From Acidobacteriota bacterium (GTDB taxonomy: Bacteria; Acidobacteriota; Vicinamibacteria; Vicinamibacterales; 2-12-FULL-66-21), in the NCBI GenBank assembly GCA_013694845.1, contig JACDBQ010000221.1, forward strand, positions 1-5,274: DNA of 5,274 nucleotides, in the 5' to 3' direction. Under the pieces are notes generated by a model. That model worked only from the letters and a program-made list of their open reading frames with translations, was not told the DNA's origin and ran no database searches. This document shows, piece by piece, positions 1 through 5,274 of this stretch; position 1 is the first letter of the stretch, and each line of letters begins with the position of its first letter. The position numbers and the translations under genes were made by a program.

Positions 1-1326
1 GTCAATAGTCGTCAGGATGAACAGCGCCTCGAACATGATGGCGAAGTGATACCAGTAGGCCATCATGTTGCCATTTTTGAAGATCGGGATTCCACTGAAG
101 ATCGAGGCCATGCCAACGGCCAACACCACGGATCCCCCAGGACGACCGACCAGATTGGCCTCGCCCGAACCGCGCGTCAGATCCTGAAGCTGTACCGAGT
201 GCTGGACGAAGAACGCCGACATCGGGTGCGTCTTCGCGGTGCTGATCGCGAAATAATCGTTCGGGAACAGCGCGCAGGCGGCGATCAAGGCCATCATCGC
301 CACGATGCCCTCGATCACCATCGCTCCGTAGCTGATCATCGGGATGTCCGACTCGCGGATCAGCATCTTCGGCGTCGTGCCCGAGGCGATGAGCGCGTGG
401 AACCCCGAAATGGCGCCACAGGCGATGGTGATGAACGCGAACGGGAAGAGCGGCCCGGGGATGATCGGCCCGCCACCCCCGGTGAACTGCGAGAAGGCGG
501 GCATGTGCAGGACCGGATTGACGATCACGACCGCCACGACGAGGAAGGCGATCGTGCCGATTTTCATGAACGAACTGAGGTAATCCCGGGGGCAGAGCAG
601 CATCCAGACCGGCAGCACCGAGGCCACGAATCCATAGGCCGCCATGGCGACGATCAGCTGCTCCCGCGAGAGCACGAACCAGTGACCGATCGACGAGGCC
701 GCGATCGGCTTGCCCAGGATGACTGCGAGGAAAAGCCCGATCACGCCGATGATCGTCGCTTCGGCGACCCGGCCCTTCCGGAAGCGATACATGTACAGGC
801 CCATGAAGAGCGCCAGGGGTATCGACACGCCGATCGTGAAAGTGCCCCAGGCGCTCTCCTGCAACGCATTGACGACCGCCAGGCCCAGGCCAGCCAGCGC
901 AATCACGATGATGAACAGGATCGCGACCGCCGCCATGACGCCCGCCACCGGGCCGATTTCCGACCGCGCGATCTGGGCGAGCGAGCGCCCCCCCCGGCGG
1001 GTGGACGCCCACAGGATCATGAAGTCGTGGACCGCACCTGCGACGCAAACGCCGCCGACGAGCCAGATGAGCCCGGGGGCAAATCCGAACTGGGCCGCCA
1101 GTACCGGGCCGATGAGCGGTCCCGCGCCGGTGATGGCGGCGAAATGGTGCCCGAAGAGCACGAGGCGATGGGTGGGATGGTAGTTGTGGCCATCGTTCCG
1201 GACATGCGCGGGGGTCACACGCGAGTCGTCCAGCGACATGATCCGCGCCGCAATGAACGCGCTGTAATAGCGATAGGCGATGGCCAGGATGCAGAGAACC
1301 GGAAGGATGACGTAGAGCGCGCGCAT
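1..1326 (-). CDS. cstA: CstA-family carbon starvation / pyruvate-peptide transporter, N-terminal part (runs off left edge)
   Basis: Reading the minus strand from the ATG at 1326 gives 442 codons with no stop to the window edge. The translation matches CstA closely as I remember the E. coli protein. Recognisable blocks are FGHHFAAITGAGPLIGPVL (58-76), AGAVHDFMIL (96-105), the LPVWMLLCPRDYLSSFMKIGT segment (238-258), the TIACGAISGFHALIASGTTPKML segment (300-322) and WYHFAIMFEALFILTTID (425-442). It is a polytopic inner-membrane protein with many hydrophobic helices. In E. coli, CstA and its paralogue BtsT take up pyruvate, and CstA is also linked to peptide use during carbon starvation. E. coli CstA is about 700 residues, so perhaps 200 C-terminal residues lie outside the window; some homologues are shorter. 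The protein starts at the helix ALYVILPVLCILAIAYRYY and lacks the extra N-terminal helix of E. coli CstA. No Shine-Dalgarno sequence precedes the ATG. A run of eight C at 988-995 does not break the frame. Confidence 0.95.
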   Translation of the reverse strand, partial: MRALYVILPVLCILAIAYRYYSAFIAARIMSLDDSRVTPAHVRNDGHNYHPTHRLVLFGHHFAAITGAGPLIGPVLAAQFGFAPGLIWLVGGVCVAGAVHDFMILWASTRRGGRSLAQIARSEIGPVAGVMAAVAILFIIVIALAGLGLAVVNALQESAWGTFTIGVSIPLALFMGLYMYRFRKGRVAEATIIGVIGLFLAVILGKPIAASSIGHWFVLSREQLIVAMAAYGFVASVLPVWMLLCPRDYLSSFMKIGTIAFLVVAVVIVNPVLHMPAFSQFTGGGGPIIPGPLFPFAFITIACGAISGFHALIASGTTPKMLIRESDIPMISYGAMVIEGIVAMMALIAACALFPNDYFAISTAKTHPMSAFFVQHSVQLQDLTRGSGEANLVGRPGGSVVLAVGMASIFSGIPIFKNGNMMAYWYHFAIMFEALFILTTID

Positions 1327-1340
1327 CGGTTTGTGGGCGC

Positions 1341-1349
1341 AGTCTAGCA
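1341..1349 (-). promoter_or_regulatory. candidate extended -10 promoter of cstA
   Basis: On the minus strand 1349-1341 reads TGCTAGACT, which fits the extended -10 form TGnTAnnnT. The nearest TTG-type -35 (TTGTAC, 1373-1368) is 21 bases upstream of the hexamer, too far for a standard promoter, so it would have to act as an extended -10 element. A start about seven bases downstream falls near the A at 1334, leaving a leader of about eight bases before the ATG at 1326 with no ribosome binding site. This is a motif match only. Confidence 0.3.
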
Positions 1350-1373
1350 AAAACCGGCGACCGCGCGGTACAA

Positions 1374-1416
1374 GCGTTGCAGCCGGGACAGGCGAATCCA
1401 ACGCAGCGTCCAACGC
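1374..1416. repeat. three copies of CAACGC in the divergent intergenic region (candidate operator)
   Basis: The hexamer occurs as GCGTTG (inverted) at 1374-1379, and as CAACGC at 1399-1404 and 1411-1416. The two direct copies extend to CCAACGC (1398-1404, 1410-1416) with a period of 12 bases, just over one helical turn. A separate 10-base palindrome, ACCGCGCGGT, lies at 1360-1369. All sit in the 167 bases between the divergent cstA and the peptidase/barrel gene, where a regulator of either gene would bind. Short repeats arise by chance in GC-rich DNA, so regulatory meaning is speculative. Confidence 0.3.
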
Positions 1417-1480
1417 GTAGGACAATTGCAGGGCCCGGCGACGTGGGTGTGTACTCCATGGAGGCCGGCCGAGACTTGTC

Positions 1481-1485
1481 AGAGG
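1481..1485 (+). promoter_or_regulatory. Shine-Dalgarno-like site that decides the start of the peptidase/barrel gene
   Basis: AGAGG at 1481-1485 lies eight bases before the ATG at 1494, a normal spacing. The protein from this ATG begins directly with a signal peptide (MSIRIRLAALMFAAVLAAPA). Two in-frame starts further upstream, the TTG at 1377 and the ATG at 1458, would put polar residues ahead of the signal peptide and have no comparable site, so they are not preferred. Confidence 0.6.
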
Positions 1486-1493
1486 CAGGCAGC

Positions 1494-4400
1494 ATGAGCA
1501 TTCGAATCCGTCTGGCAGCGCTGATGTTCGCGGCAGTTCTCGCGGCACCCGCCGTCGCGGCCGCGCAAGGGGATTACTTCGGGCAGAACAAGGTCCAGTA
1601 TCACCAGTTCGACTTCAAGGTCCTCAAAACCGAACACTTCGACGTCTATTACTACCCGGAGGAAGAGCCCGCCGCGCGCATGGCCGCCCGTATGGCCGAG
1701 CGATGGTACGGGCGGTTGTCCCGGCTGCTCGTGCACGAGCTGCGGGGGCGTCAGCCCCTGATCCTGTACGCCAGCGGCCCGCACTTCCGTGAGACGAACA
1801 CGATCCAGGGTGCAATCGGCGAAGGAACGGGCGGTGTCACCGAGGCCTACAAGCGCCGGATCGTCCTGCCGCTCGCCGGTCCGCTCGCGGCCACCGACCA
1901 TGTGTTGGGCCATGAATTGGTCCATGCGTTTCAGTACGACATCACCGGCACCAACGTGAGCTCGAACCGCGCCGGCGCGCTGGCGCTGCCGTTATGGTTC
2001 ATCGAAGGCATGGCCGAGTACCTGTCGATCGGGCCGGTCGATCCGCACACGGCGATGTGGATGCGGGACGCCGCACGGCGCGAGCGGCTGCCCGCCGTCG
2101 ATGACCTCGATGATCCCCGGTATTTCCCCTATCGCTACGGTCACGCGTTCTGGGCCTTTGTCGCGGGTAAATATGGTGACAACGCGGTCGGATCGCTGCT
2201 GCGCGCCGGAGCGGTGGCACGCGACTACGAAGAGGCGGTGCAGGCCGTGCTCGGCGTCGACACCAAAGAGTTGACCAGGCTGTGGCACGAGGCGGAGTTT
2301 GCGGCCTATCGGCCCGTGGCCGAATCCACAACCCTGGCCGGACGCAATGCCAGGCCCGTTCTGGTAAATCAGAGCGACAAGGGTCCGAAATTGAACGTCA
2401 GCCCCGAGCTGAGCCCGGACGGCTCGAAGTTCATGTTCTTCTCGGAGCGGGACCTCTTCTCGATCGATCTCTTTCTGGCCGATACCGCAACCGGTAAGGT
2501 CATCCGGAAGATCACCGACACCGCGACCGACGCGCACTTCGAGAGTCTGCAGTTCCTCGGCTCCGCCGGCGCGTGGGACCCGACCGGCAAACGTTTCGTC
2601 GTGCCGGCGATCGCCAAGGGGGAGCCGGTGCTCGCCATCTTCAATGTCGACACCGGCCGAAAAGAACGCGAAATCCGGATCCAAGGGGTCGACGAAGTGC
2701 TGAACCCCACGTGGTCGCAGGATGGCAACCGCATCGCGTTCTCCGGCCTTGTCGGCGGCTTGAACGATTTGTTTGTCATCGAGGTCGGCTCCGGCGCGAC
2801 CAGGCGGCTGACCAACGACGCGTTCGCCGAACTGGACCCCGCGTTCTCTCCCGACGGCACGCAGATCGCGTTTGCCACCGATCGTTTTACCACCAAGCTC
2901 GACACGCTGGACATCGGGCAGCCGCGCATCGCCGTGATCGACGTGCAGAGCGGTGAGGTCCGCAACGCCGGGGGCTTCGAAGGGGCGAAGAACATCGGTC
3001 CGCAGTGGTCGCGTGACGGCCGCGCGCTGTTCTTCCTCTCCGACCGCGAAGGGATCACCAACGTGTATCGGCTGGCCGTCGCGGGCGGCGAGCCGACCCA
3101 GCTGACGAACCTCGTGACCGGGGTCAGTGGGATCACCGAGCTGAGTCCCGCCATGTCCGCCGCCGGCGGCCGCATCATCTTCAGTGCCTATGAAGACGAT
3201 GGTTACAACGTGTATGCGCTCGAGACCGAGACCCAGCTGACTGGCACCGCGCTGGTGGACCTGCCCGGCAATCCGGCCGTGCTGCCCCCACGCACGTCGG
3301 CCCAGGGCGCGGTCGCGGCGGCACTTGCGAGTGCGACGGCTTCACTACCGCCGGAACAGCAGAAAGCAGAGGAGGAGCCCTATCGCCCGAAGCTCTCGCT
3401 CGACTTCGCGGGTCAACCGACAGTCGCCGTGGGCGCGGATCCGTTCGGCGCCTATGCTGCCGGCGGCGTGTCGTTCCTCTTCAGCGACATGCTGGGCAAT
3501 CACACCGTCGGCGTCTCGGCCCAGGTGACCAGCCGGTTTGACGAAGCGGGCGGCAGCCTGTTTTATCTGAACCGCGCGCACAGGTGGAACTACGGCATCG
3601 GCCTGGATCAGACCCCTTACGTGTCGCGGGGCTACGAGGCTGGCGTCGTCACCACCCCGCAGGGGGACGTCTACGTCGAAAACGAGTACCGCATCCTGCA
3701 GACCGACCGCTCGCTCTCGGGCGTCGTCGGGTACCCATTCAGCCGGGCGTTACGCGCCGAGGTGACCGGGGGCTTCCGTCAGATCGGCCTCAAGCAGGAC
3801 CTGCGGTCGCGCACCTACTCACTTGCCACCGGGCAGTTGATCGACGAGCAGGACGAGGCGCTGGCCTCCTTCGACGATCTGAATCTGGGCCAGGCATCGG
3901 CCGCGCTGATCTATGACACGTCGATCTTCGGCGCCACCAGCCCGATCCGTGGGAGCCGCTACCGCCTCGAGTTCTCACAGAGCGCCGGATCGTTGGGCTA
4001 CTCGGGGCTGCTCGCGGACGCGCGCACCTACGTCATGCCATTCCGTCCGGTGACGTTCGCCCTGCGCGGCCTCTACTACGGGCGCTACGGCGGCGATGCC
4101 GAAAGCGAGCGGCTGCCGACGCTGTATCTCGGGTACTCCGGGTTGGTACGGGGCTACGATCCCGGGTCGTTCGAGGCGGGGGAGTGCGGCATCCAGGCAA
4201 ATGGTTCCTGCCCCGCCTTCGATCGGCTGATCGGCAGCAAGATTGCTCTTGCCAACGCCGAAGTGCGGGTGCCGCTGTGGTCGCTCTTCGGGGGTAAGAA
4301 TTTTTACGGGCCACTCCCGGTGGAGCTCGCCCTGTTCGGTGATGCCGGCGTCGCCTGGGGCCGCGGTTCCCGGCCCGGCTTCGCCGATGGCGATCGCGAA

Positions 4401-4532
4401 CCGGTGACCAGCATCGGCGCAGCGATCCGCGCCAACGCCTTCGGATTCGCTATCGTCGAGATCGATTACGTGAAGCCGATGAATCGCAACCGCGGCTGGA
4501 TCTGGCAGTTCTCTCTGCGCCCCGGATTCTAA
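1494..4532 (+). CDS. exported MA-type metallopeptidase / TolB-like propeller / Omp85-like outer-membrane barrel fusion
   Basis: The protein has 1012 residues. Residues 1-24 are a signal peptide with a likely cut after AVAAA. About 28-250 form a peptidase MA-like domain: HELVH (140-144) supplies two zinc ligands and the catalytic Glu, and WFIEGMAEY (168-176) resembles the gluzincin third-ligand segment, with E171 the likely ligand. About 301-581 hold six PD40/TolB-like propeller blades, starting near 303, 350, 399, 445, 500 and 549, several with the SPDG-type turn. An Ala/Pro/Glu-rich linker (about 585-630) leads into a beta-rich barrel (about 633-1012). The barrel carries LVRGY (884-888), the loop-6 motif of Omp85/BamA barrels, and ends in Phe like other outer-membrane proteins. 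No POTRA domain is seen. The only two cysteines are C898 and C906. Predicted site: outer membrane, with the peptidase and propeller probably periplasmic by analogy with Omp85. The substrate is unknown. Domain identities are firm from motifs; activity and any transport role are inference. Confidence 0.9.
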   Translation: MSIRIRLAALMFAAVLAAPAVAAAQGDYFGQNKVQYHQFDFKVLKTEHFDVYYYPEEEPAARMAARMAERWYGRLSRLLVHELRGRQPLILYASGPHFRETNTIQGAIGEGTGGVTEAYKRRIVLPLAGPLAATDHVLGHELVHAFQYDITGTNVSSNRAGALALPLWFIEGMAEYLSIGPVDPHTAMWMRDAARRERLPAVDDLDDPRYFPYRYGHAFWAFVAGKYGDNAVGSLLRAGAVARDYEEAVQAVLGVDTKELTRLWHEAEFAAYRPVAESTTLAGRNARPVLVNQSDKGPKLNVSPELSPDGSKFMFFSERDLFSIDLFLADTATGKVIRKITDTATDAHFESLQFLGSAGAWDPTGKRFVVPAIAKGEPVLAIFNVDTGRKEREIRIQGVDEVLNPTWSQDGNRIAFSGLVGGLNDLFVIEVGSGATRRLTNDAFAELDPAFSPDGTQIAFATDRFTTKLDTLDIGQPRIAVIDVQSGEVRNAGGFEGAKNIGPQWSRDGRALFFLSDREGITNVYRLAVAGGEPTQLTNLVTGVSGITELSPAMSAAGGRIIFSAYEDDGYNVYALETETQLTGTALVDLPGNPAVLPPRTSAQGAVAAALASATASLPPEQQKAEEEPYRPKLSLDFAGQPTVAVGADPFGAYAAGGVSFLFSDMLGNHTVGVSAQVTSRFDEAGGSLFYLNRAHRWNYGIGLDQTPYVSRGYEAGVVTTPQGDVYVENEYRILQTDRSLSGVVGYPFSRALRAEVTGGFRQIGLKQDLRSRTYSLATGQLIDEQDEALASFDDLNLGQASAALIYDTSIFGATSPIRGSRYRLEFSQSAGSLGYSGLLADARTYVMPFRPVTFALRGLYYGRYGGDAESERLPTLYLGYSGLVRGYDPGSFEAGECGIQANGSCPAFDRLIGSKIALANAEVRVPLWSLFGGKNFYGPLPVELALFGDAGVAWGRGSRPGFADGDREPVTSIGAAIRANAFGFAIVEIDYVKPMNRNRGWIWQFSLRPGF

Positions 4533-4552
4533 ACTGGGCCCGAACCCGCCCC

Positions 4553-4603
4553 CGGACTCCGCAGGAGCGACGCCATCAGGCTGAGATTCTCCTGCGGGGT
4601 TCG
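4553..4603 (+). terminator. long imperfect hairpin between convergent genes, likely transcription end of the barrel gene
   Basis: Arms 4559-4567 (CCGCAGGAG) and 4589-4597 (CTCCTGCGG) are perfectly complementary with a 21-base loop. The stem extends outward to 4553 and 4603 for 15 pairs in all, two of them G-U in the plus-strand RNA (4558/4598 and 4555/4601). In the minus-strand RNA these become A-C mismatches, so the structure favours the rightward transcript. A competing outer pairing is also possible: CGAACCC (4541-4547) with GGGTTCG (4597-4603). There is no U-tract, so it is not a textbook intrinsic terminator. It may block exonucleases or act with Rho. Confidence 0.5.
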
Positions 4604-4638
4604 AGTGTCGTCCTCGGGCTGTCCTCACACCCTGGTCA

Positions 4639-5115
4639 TCAGCCCGTAATCTGTTCGAAGTGTTTCAGGTGATGGATGTCGTGCCCGGCCATCTGCGCCG
4701 CAATCCATCCGGCGCTCACGTCGCCGAAGTCCGGATGCCAGAAGGTGCGGTTCTTCTGAGCGTCGGTCAACCGTCGCCACATGCCCAGGTTGAGCGCACG
4801 CAGGGCCACGTACGCATTGAGCGCGGTGCGGGAGTTGGTCGCTTCATCGAGCGGAAGCCATTGGTCCTGGTCGAAGGACTGGGCCTTGTAGCCCTGCTCC
4901 GTCAACGCATACCGGGCGCGTGTGCTGAGGGCCAGTTCCGTCTGGGCGAGGTGGACCAGGATCTTCCGGGCGCTCCATTTGCCGGCGGCATAGCTGCGCT
5001 CGAATTGCGCATCAGTCCAGCCATCGACCATCGTCTGGATCCGTTGGGGTGTCTCCCCCAGCGCCACGTACGGGTCCTGACTGCCGAGGTCCTCGCCATA
5101 GGGGTTCTTGTGCAT
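4639..5115 (-). CDS. DinB/YfiT-like four-helix metal-binding protein
   Basis: The protein has 158 residues, a usual length for the DinB_2-type family. The family signature is visible: AGKWSARKILVHLAQTELA (44-62), with H55 as first metal ligand, and AGHDIHHLKHFEQI (143-156), with H145 and H149 as the i/i+4 pair. By analogy with Bacillus YfiT and DinB these three histidines bind a divalent metal in a four-helix bundle. Members include thiol transferases using bacillithiol or mycothiol and damage-induced proteins, but most are uncharacterised, so no substrate can be named. There is no signal peptide, so it is probably cytosolic. It converges on the barrel gene, 106 bases away. The ATG at 5115 has no Shine-Dalgarno site, but a -10-like TATCAT sits six bases upstream, which suggests a leaderless message. 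The stop is TGA at 4641-4639. Confidence 0.9.
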   Translation of the reverse strand: MHKNPYGEDLGSQDPYVALGETPQRIQTMVDGWTDAQFERSYAAGKWSARKILVHLAQTELALSTRARYALTEQGYKAQSFDQDQWLPLDEATNSRTALNAYVALRALNLGMWRRLTDAQKNRTFWHPDFGDVSAGWIAAQMAGHDIHHLKHFEQITG

Positions 5116-5121
5116 CGGCGA

Positions 5122-5127
5122 ATGATA
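5122..5127 (-). promoter_or_regulatory. candidate -10 box giving a leaderless dinB-like mRNA
   Basis: The minus strand reads TATCAT at 5127-5122, five of six matches to TATAAT, followed by six bases and then the ATG at 5115. A transcript starting at the A of the ATG would be leaderless, in line with the missing ribosome binding site. I see no good -35 at 16-18 bases upstream, so this is only a motif match. Confidence 0.35.
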
Positions 5128-5274
5128 CAGAATGTCCGTGCGAAACTGGCTCGTGCCAGGAGGCGCCCGATTGAAATCGACTATGAAGGTAGCTCAACCG
5201 ATACGCTGATGGGCGGGGTGCGGGTGCGGGGTTCCGAGCGCATCGAGGTCTTCCGTACCCCAGCCTTCCTCCTC
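5122..5274 (+). CDS. possible 5' end of a divergent gene of unknown function (runs off right edge, start uncertain)
   Basis: The plus-strand frame from ATG 5122 stays open to the edge for 51 codons. Its translation includes IEIDYEGSSTDTLMGGVRV and ends VRGSERIEVFRTPAFLL; I do not recognise the family. From about 5197 on, third codon positions are G or C in 22 of 26 codons, as expected for genes here; the first half is weaker, so the true start may be later. ATG 5122 has no ribosome binding site and would lie only six bases from the divergent dinB-like start. Other options are ATG 5209, whose first base overlaps the stop of a 12-codon leader, or a rare ATT start at 5170 placed six bases after AGGAGG. 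A minus-strand frame ending at TGA 5196-5194 is also open from the edge but has poorer codon bias (17 of 26). Confidence 0.35.
   Translation, partial: MIQNVRAKLARARRRPIEIDYEGSSTDTLMGGVRVRGSERIEVFRTPAFLL
5146..5159. repeat. small inverted repeat CTGGC-TCGT-GCCAG
   Basis: It has two perfect five-base arms around a four-base loop, upstream of the dinB-like gene and overlapping the first two bases of AGGAGG at 5158-5163. It could be a small operator, or in rightward RNA a hairpin that partly covers that ribosome-binding-like site. It is short enough to be chance. Confidence 0.25.
5171..5209 (+). other. possible 12-codon leader ORF coupled to the gene at 5209
   Basis: AGGAGG at 5158-5163 is followed after seven bases by TTG 5171, which opens a 12-codon frame (translation MKSTMKVAQPIR, with an internal ATG at 5183) ending in TGA 5207-5209. 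That stop overlaps the ATG at 5209 as TGATG, the arrangement typical of translational coupling. The good spacing supports it, but a rare start or chance is equally possible. Confidence 0.25.

Noticed and set aside
988..995. Run of eight C as a possible frameshift or phase-variation site in cstA
   Set aside because: CstA reading continues correctly on both sides in one frame (TRRGGRSLA), and GGG-GGG codons are ordinary at this G+C. Nothing suggests slippage.
1377..1493. 39-codon N-terminal extension of the barrel protein from TTG 1377, or 12 codons from ATG 1458
   Set aside because: Either would bury the signal peptide behind polar residues. ATG 1494 has a better ribosome binding site and begins the signal peptide directly.
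2..1501. A 499-codon minus-strand frame and a 433-codon plus-strand frame (46-1347) over the left third
   Set aside because: Both are Arg/His/Gly/Asp-rich, low-complexity translations typical of GC-rich shadow frames. The third frame on the minus strand gives an unmistakable CstA sequence over the same bases.
1992..3178. Long antisense frames opposite the peptidase and propeller domains
   Set aside because: They lack recognisable motifs, and the plus-strand protein with clear domain signatures accounts for the whole stretch.
4601..4626. Repeated GTCCTC (4610-4615 and 4621-4626) in the convergent gap
   Set aside because: Two six-base copies with no further similarity are expected by chance; there is no array or element structure.
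5194..5274. C-terminal end of a leftward gene (EEEGWGTEDLDALGTPHPH, stop at 5196-5194)
   Set aside because: It cannot be excluded, but third-position G+C is only 17 of 26 codons, against 22 of 26 for the opposite plus-strand frame, which is closer to the bias of genes in this window.

Overview
The window is GC-rich (roughly two thirds G+C) and bacterial. The genes have strongly G/C-biased third codon positions. The central protein is an outer-membrane barrel protein with a signal peptide, so the host has a Gram-negative type envelope. Its architecture (secreted metallopeptidase, TolB-like propeller and Omp85-like barrel in one chain) and the DinB-type neighbour fit Acidobacteriota (e.g. Vicinamibacteria) or a similar soil phylum. 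That placement is inference only. I see no mobile element, tRNA, rRNA or CRISPR array.

Layout. Positions 1-1326 (minus strand) hold the N-terminal 442 codons of a CstA-family carbon-starvation/pyruvate-peptide transporter, which runs off the left edge. Positions 1327-1493 are a divergent intergenic region with a candidate extended -10 promoter for cstA, three copies of the hexamer CAACGC and a Shine-Dalgarno-like site for the rightward gene. Positions 1494-4532 (plus strand) encode a 1012-residue exported protein: signal peptide, HELVH zinc peptidase of the MA type, six TolB/PD40-like propeller blades, a flexible linker, and a C-terminal barrel of about 380 residues with the Omp85-type VRGY loop motif and a terminal Phe. 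Positions 4533-4638 separate this gene from a convergent neighbour and contain a long imperfect hairpin. Positions 4639-5115 (minus strand) encode a 158-residue DinB/YfiT-like four-helix metal-binding protein. The last 159 bases probably carry the start of a divergent rightward gene whose start codon is uncertain.

How the genes relate. There is no visible operon: the order is divergent, then convergent, then probably divergent, so each gene appears to be its own transcription unit. CstA (uptake of pyruvate or peptides in nutrient limitation) and the surface peptidase/propeller/barrel protein could both belong to peptide or protein turnover and share a control region, but that link is only suggested by adjacency. 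The most interesting object is the barrel fusion: an Omp85-like barrel in which the usual POTRA domains are replaced by a peptidase and a propeller, with the only two cysteines of the whole protein placed next to the VRGY motif.
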